From: an uncultured Oscillospiraceae bacterium
GTDB lineage: Bacteria; Bacillota; Clostridia; Oscillospirales; Oscillospiraceae
Length of the DNA stretch: 37,495 bases
NCBI GenBank assembly: GCA_910579725.1
Contig: CAJTUD010000025.1
Span: forward strand, 1 to 37,495
Reading direction: 5' to 3'
In this document: one piece after another, positions 1 to 7,951 of the stretch
How the letters are laid out: each line of letters begins with the position of its first letter
Position numbering within the stretch: the stretch's first letter is position 1
Made by a program: the position numbers and the translations under genes
Notes under the pieces: generated by a model
Told to the model about the DNA's origin: nothing
Database searches by the model: none
What the model saw: only the letters and a program-made list of their open reading frames with translations

Positions 1-2067
1 CCGGAAGGCATGAGCCTGGGCAGCACCGCCGTCACCTACGAGCTTGGTCCGGTCAATCTGGGCAGCTACTACGACATCGGCGCAATGATTGACGGCCAGA
101 CCCTCACCCTGCCCATTAAGGCGGTGGAGAGCGACAGCGAAACTAAAATCGGAACCATCACCGTCACCATCCATACCCAAAACTTCGAGGATATGACCGC
201 CACCATCGACGTGCGGAGCGTCAACAAGATCATCCCCACCGGCGGACCCAACCTGAGCGGGACCACCCTCACCTATGGGCAAGCCCTCAGTGCAATTACC
301 CTGTCCGGCAACATGAAGGACGGCGAAACGCCTGTTCCCGGTAAATTTGAGTGGAGCAACCCGGATAACCGGCCTGCTGTGCAGGAAAACTATGCGGCGT
401 CATGGATCTTCAAGCCGGATGATAACAACAAATACGCCATTGTCACCGGAACCGCCTTGATCCAGGTCCTCCCGGCTCCCATTACGGGTGTTGTGATCGT
501 GCTGGACCATACGGCGTTCAAGTACGACGGCCAGCCCCACCGCCCCGGCATCACCAGTGTGACGCTGAATGGGACCCCGCTGACGGCGGACGTGGACTAC
601 ACCGCCGCGATCCCGGAGGGAACGGAAGCGGGCACATATACCGTCACCCTCACCGGCAAAGGCAACTACACAGGAACAGCCACAGCGGTATTTATCATCA
701 ATCCTGTGGAGCAGAAACCGCTGGATCAGAAGGACGACGACGGCCACGAACTGCGGCTGGAGGTGGAAACCGGGCTGTCCACCGTCCCGGAGGCGCTGAA
801 GAACAACAAAGAGTATGATACGCCAGCAAAGATCGAATCTGCCCTGCGGACCAGAGTTGCCGAGGTGCTTTCCAATGTGGGAGAGCAGATCGCGGTATTC
901 GATGTGACCCTCCAGTATAAGGACAGCAGCGGCGTATGGCACAATGTTGATCCCAACCATTTCCCGGCGGAGGGCGTGACGGCGGTCCTGCCCTACCCGG
1001 CGGGGACCGGGGCCACCGGCTACACCTTCACCGTCCAGCACCTCATTTCCAGCGGCGCGCAGGCCGGGACGATGGAAACCTTGCCCTATGAGCTGACCGC
1101 AGACGGCCTGCGGTGCAAGTTCAGCAGTCTGTCCCCGGTGGCCATCGGCTATCAGACGGCCACAAAGCCCAATCCCCAGCCGAATCCAGGCGGCAACTCC
1201 GGCGGTGGCTCCGGCGGCGGGGGCTGGAGTTCCAGCACCTACGCCGTCACCGTGGAGAGATCGGAGCATGGCAAAGTGACCTCCAACCGCACCAATGCCA
1301 GCAATGGCAGCACTGTCACCCTGACTGTCACCCCGGACAGCGGCTATGTGCTGGATGTCCTGACCGTCACCGACAGCCGGGGGAACGAGATCAAGCTGAC
1401 GGCCCAGGGCGGCAACAAGTACACCTTCACGATGCCCAGCAGGGCCGTAACGGTAAAAGCGTCCTTTGTTCCTCTGCCGGACGATACGCAAAAGCCCTGC
1501 GACGGCGGCGCGGACTGCCCCTCCCACGGCTTTACAGACCTTGGCACCGTGGGAACATGGTATCACGAGGCGGTGGACTATGTGCTGCGGAATGGGCTGA
1601 TGAACGGTTACAGCAACGGGACCTTCGGCCCCAACGATAACCTCTCCCGCGCCCAATTCGCCCAAATCCTCTTTAACAAAGAGGGCAGGCCGGTTGTCAA
1701 TTATCTGTTGCAGTACAGTGACGTGGCAAATGGCGCGTGGTACACCGAGGCAATCCGCTGGGCCACCAGCCGGGGCATCGTGGGCGGCTACGGCAACGGG
1801 ACCTTCGGCCCCAACGACAACATCACCCGTGAGCAGTTGGCCGTCATGCTCTGGCGGTACGCCGGAAGCCCCGCCGCTACGGATAAGGAGCTGCACTTCA
1901 CCGACGCGGATCAGGCCAGCGGCTTTGCGCTGGAGGCCCTGCGGTGGGCGGTAGAGAACGGCATCATGAGCGGCAAGGGCGGCGGTATTCTGGACCCCAA
2001 GGGCCTTGCAACACGAGCGCAGACAGCACAGATGTTGAAAAACTATTTAGAAGGGCAATCAGAATAA
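1..2067 (+). CDS. SLH-domain cell-surface protein, 5' end outside window
   Basis: The reading frame is open to the left edge, so the N-terminus and any signal peptide are missing; an internal ATG lies at 10. Numbering from that ATG, residues about 157-233 look like an MBG/Ig-like module ending GNYTGTA. A Gly/Ser linker follows at about 391-409, then an InlB B-repeat-like module at 410-485 ending FTMPSRAVTVKASF. Three S-layer homology repeats lie at about 507-560, 569-620 and 630-683, with the typical WYxEAV, GYxNGTFGPNDN and sRAQfAqil signatures. SLH repeats bind pyruvylated secondary cell-wall polymer, so this is a secreted, wall-anchored protein, probably a large multi-domain adhesin or matrix protein. 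A terminator follows at once, so it is the last gene of its transcript. The third SLH repeat is the most divergent. Confidence 0.88.
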   Translation, partial: PEGMSLGSTAVTYELGPVNLGSYYDIGAMIDGQTLTLPIKAVESDSETKIGTITVTIHTQNFEDMTATIDVRSVNKIIPTGGPNLSGTTLTYGQALSAITLSGNMKDGETPVPGKFEWSNPDNRPAVQENYAASWIFKPDDNNKYAIVTGTALIQVLPAPITGVVIVLDHTAFKYDGQPHRPGITSVTLNGTPLTADVDYTAAIPEGTEAGTYTVTLTGKGNYTGTATAVFIINPVEQKPLDQKDDDGHELRLEVETGLSTVPEALKNNKEYDTPAKIESALRTRVAEVLSNVGEQIAVFDVTLQYKDSSGVWHNVDPNHFPAEGVTAVLPYPAGTGATGYTFTVQHLISSGAQAGTMETLPYELTADGLRCKFSSLSPVAIGYQTATKPNPQPNPGGNSGGGSGGGGWSSSTYAVTVERSEHGKVTSNRTNASNGSTVTLTVTPDSGYVLDVLTVTDSRGNEIKLTAQGGNKYTFTMPSRAVTVKASFVPLPDDTQKPCDGGADCPSHGFTDLGTVGTWYHEAVDYVLRNGLMNGYSNGTFGPNDNLSRAQFAQILFNKEGRPVVNYLLQYSDVANGAWYTEAIRWATSRGIVGGYGNGTFGPNDNITREQLAVMLWRYAGSPAATDKELHFTDADQASGFALEALRWAVENGIMSGKGGGILDPKGLATRAQTAQMLKNYLEGQSE

Positions 2068-2113
2068 AAGAGAAAATCTGCCTCGCAAAAGACGTATGCC
2101 GGAACGAGACGGA

Positions 2114-2147
2114 GGGGTGCGTTGCAAAGAGCGGCGCACCCCTTTTT
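2114..2147 (+). terminator. Rho-independent terminator after the SLH gene
   Basis: An 8-bp GGGGTGCG / CGCACCCC stem with a 13-nt loop is followed by five T residues. It sits about 45 bp after the SLH stop codon and before the next gene's start. Confidence 0.85.
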
Positions 2148-2177
2148 CCCAATCTGCATAGAAAGGAATCGCGTTGA

Positions 2178-4580
2178 TTGAAAATGGATAGGGAAAACGA
2201 TCAGATTATCATACCGCAGGCGTTTGTTCAAAAGCTGCAAAAGGCTCTGGAATCCTGCACGTATGTTTTTATCAGCGCCCATACAGGCTGGGGAAAGACT
2301 TCTGTGGTGGAGACGCTTTTAGAGAACCAGCCCCATACCTACGTCAGCTTATGGGACCGGGATGCTTTGAAACAAGCATCGGAGGACGCTACTGGCGTCA
2401 TCGTATTGGATGATTTCCATGGGATCTACGATTATAAGGACGGGGCTGCCGCTGCGCTGGCCCTCCTCCGCACCCTTCCGCCGGATACCCGGTGCATCCT
2501 TTTGTCCCGGGCGGATCCTCCGGAGTGGTTGCTGCCCTTTATGGAAACTGGGCAGATGGAGCATATGCCGCACTCGGATCTGGCGCTGGATCTGGGGGAA
2601 CTCCGGGAGCTGCTGGAGTGCATGGAGTTTTTCGTTCCCGCTCCCGATGTGCTGGAAAACGTCTGGGAGCTGACCCAGGGAAACCCGTCCCTTGTACTGG
2701 CCATGGGAATGTATCTGTCTGAGGAGAATCCGCTGTCGCCGGAGGTCATTTCCAAGGCGCGGGAGATGTTTTTCCCGTTTTTGGACCGCCAACTGTTCCG
2801 GTATTGGGACCCGATGGAAAAGCGGCTGCTTTTACTCACCTCGTTTTTTGACAGCTTCACCGTTGATATGGCCCGTGTTCTCACCGGCAACCCGGATGTG
2901 GAGCAGGTGATCGAGCGGCTGCGGCAGACGGGTAGCTTCCTCGCCTGGGACGGGACGGTCTACCGTTGCTGCTTCCCCCTGATGCGGCGGTATCTCCAGG
3001 CCAGGGTGTCCCATGTCTACCGGACTCAGGAGGATCTTCGCGGCATCTATGATACGCTGAGCCTGTGCTGCCAGCTCCGGGGGGACTACGACGGGGCTGT
3101 TTCCTACAGCATCCAGGCAAAAAACCGTACCCGTACAACAGAACTGCTGACCGCGTATATCCGAAACCATCCCCGGGAGGGCATCCGCGCACTGCGAACC
3201 GCCTTCCGGGAAATCGAGGAAAACGACCGGGAGACCATTCCCGAGCTGCTGTGCGGCATGAGCATAATCAATTCCCAGGACGGCCTGACAGAGGAATCCG
3301 AACGCTGCCTTGTCAAGCTGGAGCAGTACGGGGACAGGGTCTACGGCGGCGGCAAGACGTCTCGGACCGCCCGCTGTTTTACCGCCTATGCGCTCTTGCA
3401 CCTACCCCATAGGACGAACGCGCAGCGCGCGCAGGCGCTGGACTGGATCGTGGATGGACAAAAGCATGGGGAACTGTGCCTCCCGGAACTTTCGATTACG
3501 GACGGACAGCCCAGCGTCTTCCGGGGCCTGTGGGACTTGAGCGACTGGCCTGTGGAGGAGCATCCTCAATTTGAGAGCCTGATGGTCCAGCAGTACGGAA
3601 CGGCCGCGGCCGATATTCTCCGTTTAGTCGGAGCGGAGCGCAGCTATGAAAGGGGAGAGTACCGCTGGGAACAGGTGGCGGAACTGGTGTCCATTCAGAT
3701 GAACATGCAAAATATGGACCAGCTCGGGCTTACCTTTGCGACAAGCGCTTTGGCCATCCGGGTGGTATGCACACAGGCGGAGTTTCCCTTGGCTGTCAAC
3801 ATCTCCTCCATGATTCAAGATCGGATCAGAGAAGACGGCCCCACTGCGCTTTTGCCCAGCGCGGACGCCATGATGTGCCGGGTATCTCTGCTGGAAGACG
3901 GCGTTTACGCAAACGCTTGGTACGAGGAGAGGAAGGAAGAGCGGCTGCCTGCCACAGTGGAGAACCGCTACCTCTGTCTGACAATGGCGCGCTGCTGCAT
4001 CCAGCATCAGGAATATCAGAAAGCCTATGATCTGATGGGCCGTCTGCTTGGCCCCCTGCGGGCGCAGGGCCGCGTGCTGGATGTGATTGAGGCGCTGCTG
4101 CTCTCCGCCATCTGCCGGCGGCGTATGGGGATCTGGGAGGATACTTGGCGGCCACTGCTGATAAAGGCGATGGAGATTGCCCAGCCTTACGGCTATACCG
4201 CGCTGTTTGCGGAGCTGGGGGTCGCGCTTTTTCCGCTGCTGCGTGAAATCTCTTGGCCGGAGCATCAGGAATTTTTGGCCCAGCTGCGCCAAGCGGTGTG
4301 GCAGCAGGTCCAGCGGTATCCCGGTTATCTCACCCCGTTCAACGGGGGGACCGCCTATCATCCGTCTTTACCGGCAGACCTTTTGGACGAACAGGAAACC
4401 ATGCTTTTCTGTTCCATCTGCATGCGGCAGACCAACGAGCAGATTCGGGAATCGCTGGGAATCTCCGGCCGACAGCTTACCCGGCTGACGAGCAGCTTGT
4501 ATGCCAAGCTGGGTACCAAATCCCGAAAACAGATTCGGGAAATGGGGATGATCCTGATAGACGAAAACGACAATTCATAA
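2178..4580 (+). CDS. MalT/LuxR-type ATP-binding transcriptional regulator
   Basis: This 800-residue protein has the layout of large STAND-class (MalT-like) regulators. An N-terminal P-loop ATPase carries Walker A AHTGWGKTS at about 34-42 and a Walker B-like VIVLDDFH near 73-80. A long helical, TPR-like sensor region follows. The C-terminus has a LuxR-like helix-turn-helix (about 730-790; NEQIRESLGIS...LTRLTSSLYAKLG). Such proteins bind ATP and an inducer, then oligomerise to activate promoters; the inducer here is unknown. The start used is TTG at 2178, about 10 nt after AAAGGA; ATG at 2184 is the alternative. The response regulator gene follows by 67 bp on the same strand, so co-transcription is plausible. 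The C-terminal HTH is somewhat divergent from canonical LuxR. Confidence 0.82.
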   Translation: MKMDRENDQIIIPQAFVQKLQKALESCTYVFISAHTGWGKTSVVETLLENQPHTYVSLWDRDALKQASEDATGVIVLDDFHGIYDYKDGAAAALALLRTLPPDTRCILLSRADPPEWLLPFMETGQMEHMPHSDLALDLGELRELLECMEFFVPAPDVLENVWELTQGNPSLVLAMGMYLSEENPLSPEVISKAREMFFPFLDRQLFRYWDPMEKRLLLLTSFFDSFTVDMARVLTGNPDVEQVIERLRQTGSFLAWDGTVYRCCFPLMRRYLQARVSHVYRTQEDLRGIYDTLSLCCQLRGDYDGAVSYSIQAKNRTRTTELLTAYIRNHPREGIRALRTAFREIEENDRETIPELLCGMSIINSQDGLTEESERCLVKLEQYGDRVYGGGKTSRTARCFTAYALLHLPHRTNAQRAQALDWIVDGQKHGELCLPELSITDGQPSVFRGLWDLSDWPVEEHPQFESLMVQQYGTAAADILRLVGAERSYERGEYRWEQVAELVSIQMNMQNMDQLGLTFATSALAIRVVCTQAEFPLAVNISSMIQDRIREDGPTALLPSADAMMCRVSLLEDGVYANAWYEERKEERLPATVENRYLCLTMARCCIQHQEYQKAYDLMGRLLGPLRAQGRVLDVIEALLLSAICRRRMGIWEDTWRPLLIKAMEIAQPYGYTALFAELGVALFPLLREISWPEHQEFLAQLRQAVWQQVQRYPGYLTPFNGGTAYHPSLPADLLDEQETMLFCSICMRQTNEQIRESLGISGRQLTRLTSSLYAKLGTKSRKQIREMGMILIDENDNS

Positions 4581-4647
4581 CAGGCTGGCTGCAACGGCGC
4601 CCTCCTGTCTTTGAAAACACCTGAACCACGAAGGGGGGGAGAACGCC

Positions 4648-5361
4648 ATGAAAGATATTTTGATCATATTGTCACGAAAAGACCAGCCGGAATTGGTGTG
4701 CGCGGTACTGGCGCACCATGGCATCACCGCGACGCTTGCTGAGGATGTGCAAAACGCCGTCCTCAGCATGGAGTCGCACATCAACGCCTTTTTGCTGTTG
4801 GACCTGGATCTTGAGGGCGCGGATTCTTTTTTAGAACTTGTGGTAAACAGCTTTCGCGATCCGCCGCCCTACCTTTTGGCCGCAGACGCTTTTCCCGACA
4901 GCGCGGCCCGGGTAAAAGCCCTGAATCTGGGGGCTGACGCCTGTTTGGAAAAGCCTGTTGACGCGGAGGAGGTTCTTGCCGTCATCAACGCGGCGCTGCG
5001 CCGGGCGGAGCGGCTGGCGCAGATGGAAGGGCCGTTTCCCTCCGCGCCGCAGATCCGGCATGGGGAGTTGTCTATTGACCCGCTGCGGCACACTGTCACC
5101 ATGCGGGATGAGCCGGTTTCGCTTACTGTAAAGGAATTTGATATTCTTCATTTTCTGGCCAGCTATCCCGGCATCGTATTTACCAAGTCGCAGATCTATG
5201 AGCGGGTGTGGGAGGAAGATTTCAAGTTCGCCTCAACAAGCGTGTCGGATCATATCTCCTCCCTGCGCCAGAAATTGGGGCTGAACGCCAAGGACGGACG
5301 TTATATTCAAACGGTATTTGGCGTAGGATACCGGTTTGTTGTGGAGCCATCCGGCAATTAA
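4648..5361 (+). CDS. OmpR-family response regulator with degenerate receiver
   Basis: The 237 residues comprise an N-terminal receiver (about 1-120) and a C-terminal winged helix (about 140-232; SLTVKEFDIL, ending VFGVGYRFV). The phosphoacceptor Asp is kept (LLLD, D52), and so is the conserved Lys (EKP, K102). The acidic pair expected after the first beta strand is replaced (ILIILSRKD instead of the usual VDDE), and the Thr/Ser switch position is Ala (LLAAD). Phosphorylation may therefore be weak or absent. The RBS AAGGGGGGAG lies just upstream of the ATG. No histidine kinase gene is adjacent, so it is an orphan in this window. Phased direct repeats typical of OmpR/PhoB-class operators lie 73 bp after its stop and are its likely target (inference). 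Confidence 0.9.
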   Translation: MKDILIILSRKDQPELVCAVLAHHGITATLAEDVQNAVLSMESHINAFLLLDLDLEGADSFLELVVNSFRDPPPYLLAADAFPDSAARVKALNLGADACLEKPVDAEEVLAVINAALRRAERLAQMEGPFPSAPQIRHGELSIDPLRHTVTMRDEPVSLTVKEFDILHFLASYPGIVFTKSQIYERVWEEDFKFASTSVSDHISSLRQKLGLNAKDGRYIQTVFGVGYRFVVEPSGN

Positions 5362-5433
5362 CCGTAAAATGGCGCCAGAGCCGCTTTTCTTTTTGGCGGT
5401 AGATGCGAATTTTGTCGATTCCTGCCGGGAAAT

Positions 5434-5487
5434 TCCTAAAAATCTCCTAAACTTCTCCAGAAGAAATCCTAAAAAATGCGCTATAGT
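5434..5487 (+). promoter_or_regulatory. Four 11-bp-phased direct repeats plus -10 box
   Basis: TCCTAAA occurs at 5434, 5445 and 5467, with a degenerate TCCAGAA at 5456, giving four half-sites exactly 11 bp apart. A -10-like TATAGT lies at 5482-5487, 8 bp after the last repeat, with no good -35. This is the arrangement of PhoB/OmpR-activated promoters, where the regulator replaces the -35 contact. The adjacent response regulator is the obvious candidate binder; that link is inference. Confidence 0.6.
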
Positions 5488-5493
5488 GACAAT

Positions 5494-5638
5494 TATCGGG
5501 ATGCCGGCGCACATGGCAGGCATACCAGACCGTCTATACTGGAGGAATTACAAGTGAATCGAGGCTTTCAGCCCCTGTGCTTCAAAAATAGATATACTTT
5601 GGCCGCCGCAGTTTTTCAGAGAACTGCGGCGGTTTTTT
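5494..5638 (+). ncRNA. Possible short regulated transcript or leader
   Basis: Starting from the -10 box at 5482, transcription would begin near 5494 and meet a strong terminator at 5603-5638, giving an RNA of about 145 nt. A GGAGG followed by GTG at 5554 could start a leader peptide whose frame runs through the terminator to 5730. I see no recognisable protein or RNA family. It could be a small RNA or an attenuated leader of the gene at 5805. Nothing else is visible in the 5362-5804 gap. Confidence 0.3.
5603..5638 (+). terminator. Rho-independent terminator
   Basis: The 11-bp perfect stem CCGCCGCAGTT / AACTGCGGCGG has an 8-nt loop and is followed by TTTTTT. It lies 165 bp upstream of the next gene and therefore ends a short transcript or acts as an attenuator. 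Confidence 0.85.
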
Positions 5639-5804
5639 ATTCGACAAAATCCGAGCATTTCCGCGTATGTGCTGAAAGAGGGCCGCCCTGCAATCGTATT
5701 TTTTGCGCGGCATTACCTGACAGGCTATAACTTTTGTAAGGGGAGTGAACCAAGCAGACACACTATAACCGATCTGCAAATATAATCAATCGAGGAAACA
5801 CACT

Positions 5805-6308
5805 ATGTTCAAAACAAAGGAAGATGTGATCGCGCTGCTGAAAACATACCCGCAGCTCAAGAAGAAGATCAATCTGCTGGAATATGAGCGGCAGCACCCC
5901 GCACAGGTATCCAGCCAGGAGGTTATCAGCGGTTTGGCGCTGGCGCACCCAATCAGCGAAGGGCCGGGCGCCGCCGGACACATCTCCAACAAAACCATGC
6001 AGATCGCGTTGAACTTTCAGGAGGAAACCGACCGCCTGAACTACGCTACGGTCATGGAGATCGACCAGGAGTTGGCCATACTGCGGGGCCGTATTGAAAA
6101 GCTGGAGTTTTATGTGGCCCAGCTGGATAAAAGGCAGGCGGAAGTCATACGGAAATATTACTTTGAGGAAAAAACCTGGCCGGAACTCCAGAAGGAGATG
6201 CACGCATCCTCCCGCACGCTGGTCAAACGCCGGGACGATGGCCTTACGGCTCTTGCGGCTATGGGGCAGTATATGGAGGGCGTCATGAAGGAGCAGGTAC
6301 GGATATAA
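5805..6308 (+). CDS. Sigma-region-4-like HTH regulator
   Basis: The 167 residues are mostly helical. The C-terminal third (about 105-155: LDKRQAEVIRKYYFEEKTW, then ELQKEM and SSRTLVKRRDDGL) resembles a sigma-factor region 4 helix-turn-helix, as in ArpU/DUF1492-type phage and mobile-element regulators. No region 2 is present, so it is probably a transcriptional activator rather than a full sigma factor. GAGGAAA precedes the ATG at a good distance. It is followed by a bidirectional terminator, so it appears to be a single-gene unit. Confidence 0.7.
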   Translation: MFKTKEDVIALLKTYPQLKKKINLLEYERQHPAQVSSQEVISGLALAHPISEGPGAAGHISNKTMQIALNFQEETDRLNYATVMEIDQELAILRGRIEKLEFYVAQLDKRQAEVIRKYYFEEKTWPELQKEMHASSRTLVKRRDDGLTALAAMGQYMEGVMKEQVRI

Positions 6309-6345
6309 AAGCGTGCGCCGGAACGGAAAAATTGCGTGAAACACA

Positions 6346-6375
6346 AAAAGGCATGGCCCGCGGGCCATGCCTTTT
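6346..6375. terminator. Bidirectional terminator (perfect palindrome)
   Basis: A 30-bp perfect palindrome reads AAAAGGCATGGCCCG and its complement, with A-tract and T-tract ends. It sits between convergent genes (5805-6308 on + and 6407-6706 on -) and can end transcription from both sides. Confidence 0.8.
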
Positions 6376-6406
6376 CATCTGGGTACCGGCTTCATTCCCT
6401 GCGTCT

Positions 6407-6706
6407 TTACGCGCCAACGGCCTTCTCTGCGGGTACCGCGTGCGTATATAGATACTGAGGGGCAATGTCTATTTCCCCATCGGCCCATACTGCCACGCCA
6501 TAATCTATATAGACGCTGCGAAAAAGAGCGCGGTCGGCCAGCGGCGCAAAAGCCGGCTGGGTCAAAAGCGGTGCAAAATCAAAGATTTTCACCTCTCCTG
6601 TGTTGAAACGAATCCATAGCTTATAGTTGTCCATCGGGCGAATCCCGCTTATTTTAATAACCGGTGCCTGTTCTCCCGCATAGGCGATACCATCCACAAT
6701 ATACAT
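6407..6706 (-). CDS. DUF2442-type small protein
   Basis: This 99-residue protein has the DUF2442 pattern: a beta-rich fold with YKLWIRFNTGEVKIFDF in the middle, a following short Leu/Pro helix, and FRSVYIDYGVAVWADGEIDIAP near the end. DUF2442 proteins are small, of unknown function, and often found near toxin-antitoxin or mobile genes. GAGGAGGGA lies just upstream of the ATG. A good promoter is seen upstream. It appears monocistronic, with the palindromic terminator downstream. Confidence 0.82.
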   Translation of the reverse strand: MYIVDGIAYAGEQAPVIKISGIRPMDNYKLWIRFNTGEVKIFDFAPLLTQPAFAPLADRALFRSVYIDYGVAVWADGEIDIAPQYLYTHAVPAEKAVGA

Positions 6707-6806
6707 TGAAAGTCCCTCCTCGGCTTACCGTAAAGGCTCGATCTTTCCAAAAGGCTCATTCCGAACCGCCTTATTCCACGCAAGGTATCATTTATACTAT
6801 TGTAAA

Positions 6807-6835
6807 ATTGTATCAGAATACTCGCTTTCATACAA
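6807..6835 (-). promoter_or_regulatory. Promoter of the DUF2442 gene
   Basis: On the minus strand, TTGTAT (6830-6835) is separated by 17 bp from TACAAT (6807-6812), a good sigma-A-type match. The leader to the ATG is about 95 nt. The rest of the 6707-7060 gap holds only the weak hairpin listed next. Confidence 0.6.
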
Positions 6836-6891
6836 CCTGTTTGAGAGCTGTTCTTCTGTATGTTCTTCCCTTTTGCGCTGCATACAAGAAA

Positions 6892-6925
6892 GGGCATGTT
6901 GCAGAATAAAAAATTGCAGCACGCC
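6892..6925 (-). terminator. Possible terminator after Phd/Doc
   Basis: On the minus strand, GGGCGTGCTGC and GCAACATGCCC form a stem of about 11 bp with one mismatch and a wobble pair, around an AT-rich loop, followed by TTTCTT. It lies about 135 bp after the doc stop codon. The T tract is weak. Confidence 0.35.
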
Positions 6926-7060
6926 CCGGGCTTCTCTGTCTGTGGGCAATTATGCGGTCAAAGCGTGTCCGGCTATGTCGTGATTTGAGCTCTGACATTC
7001 CGGGTTGTCAAAAGGTTTTCAGGAATACAGCCGAAAATAGAGGGATTGGGAAACCTGATG

Positions 7061-7441
7061 TCATCCGTCCTGGTGATCAATCAGCCAACGGAGCAAATCC
7101 TCATACGTCTTTTCTCCGGCGGCCACCGCCAGAACGATGCCGGAAAGTTCCTCCTGCGTGTAGACCGGCTCAGAACCGTTGACCGCCAGAAAAATCAACA
7201 TGGCATGAGCGCCGATACGCTTATTCCCATCCAAAAAGGGGTGATTTTTAACCAAGCCATAGCAAAGCCGGGCCGCCTTCTGCGGGAGAGAAGGATACGC
7301 TTCGACCTCTCCAAAGCTCTGGAAAGGTGCGTTGAGCGCAGAGTCCAACAGCCCTTCCTCCCGCAATCCGGGCAGGCCGCCGGTCTGTGACAGGAGCTGT
7401 TCATGCAGCAAAAGAATCTGCCGTTTACTCAGCCGTTTCAC
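7061..7441 (-). CDS. doc: Doc-type Fic-domain toxin
   Basis: The 126 residues match the death-on-curing family length. The Fic motif HPFLDGNKRIGAHAML is intact at about 66-81, including the catalytic His, the Asp/Gly/Asn loop and the Lys-Arg that positions phosphate. Known Doc toxins phosphorylate EF-Tu and stop translation. The start is GTG at 7441, which overlaps the antitoxin stop by four bases (GTGA), indicating translational coupling. The antitoxin gene lies directly upstream on the same strand. The motif ends RIG rather than RT, which is common in this family. Confidence 0.92.
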   Translation of the reverse strand: MKRLSKRQILLLHEQLLSQTGGLPGLREEGLLDSALNAPFQSFGEVEAYPSLPQKAARLCYGLVKNHPFLDGNKRIGAHAMLIFLAVNGSEPVYTQEELSGIVLAVAAGEKTYEDLLRWLIDHQDG

Positions 7442-7680
7442 TGTGCCAGGACCTCATAAGCCTCCCGGTTCTGGAGCAGCAGACGCTCTGAGATTCGCAG
7501 CACATCCTCATCTTCGGCTTCCTGTAATTTTTCTACCTGACTGAACTCAATAACCAGATAACGGGGCACATTATTTTTTAAGATGACGGCGGAACCTTTC
7601 TCATCCACCAAGCGGGCCACTTTGGAAAAATTCTGATTGGCCTCCGTAATGGATATCAATGTGCTGGTGCTGACTTTCAT
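7438..7680 (-). CDS. phd: Phd/YefM-type antitoxin
   Basis: The 80-residue protein begins MKVSTSTLISITEANQNFSK, the typical Phd/YefM N-terminal fold that binds operator DNA, then GSAVILKNNVPRYLVIEF. The acidic, Leu-rich C-terminus is expected to wrap and inhibit Doc. I chose ATG at 7680 because AAGGGAG lies just upstream; an upstream in-frame ATG at 7716 would fall inside the promoter region. The pair is probably autoregulated through the antitoxin. Confidence 0.88.
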   Translation of the reverse strand: MKVSTSTLISITEANQNFSKVARLVDEKGSAVILKNNVPRYLVIEFSQVEKLQEAEDEDVLRISERLLLQNREAYEVLAQ

Positions 7681-7704
7681 ATTGGCACACTCCCTTCTGC
7701 TTTT

Positions 7705-7733
7705 ATTATACAGCATTATTAGGAGAAATACAA
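7705..7733 (-). promoter_or_regulatory. phd-doc promoter
   Basis: On the minus strand, TTGTAT (7728-7733) is separated by 17 bp from a perfect TATAAT (7705-7710), giving a leader of about 18 nt before the antitoxin ATG. The -35 hexamer is the same as at the DUF2442 promoter. Confidence 0.75.
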
Positions 7734-7855
7734 CCTATAAAAAGAGGTACATTCTCCGCCTGTGCGTTTTCGCTGTTCCGCAAGATTACCACTTGGCCGT
7801 CTGCCCGGCTACAGCATACCGGTTTTGCTCAATTTTTCCCACATCCATTTTAAGC

Positions 7856-7902
7856 AAAAAAAGGAAATCTGACTACCTCCTGGTGGCCAGATCTCCTTTT
7901 TT
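7856..7902 (-). terminator. Terminator of the long minus-strand operon
   Basis: The stem AAAAAAGGAGATCTG / CAGATTTCCTTTTTT (one wobble) has a loop of about 17 nt, followed by a T run on the minus strand. It lies 50 bp after the VWA gene stop codon. The A/T flanks may let it work in both directions. The rest of the 7734-7951 gap shows nothing else. Confidence 0.75.
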
Positions 7903-7951
7903 ATTTTGCAGCGCGCCCTTCAAAAAACGCTTTTGGGGCTTTTATTTGTAT

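Noticed and set aside
400..1896. Long minus-strand open frame opposite the SLH gene
   Set aside because: It lacks an RBS, has no domain signal, and is the expected antisense shadow of a GC-rich gene.
5554..5730. 58-codon gene starting GTG after GGAGG
   Set aside because: The frame runs through a strong terminator and encodes no recognisable sequence; at most it is a leader peptide.
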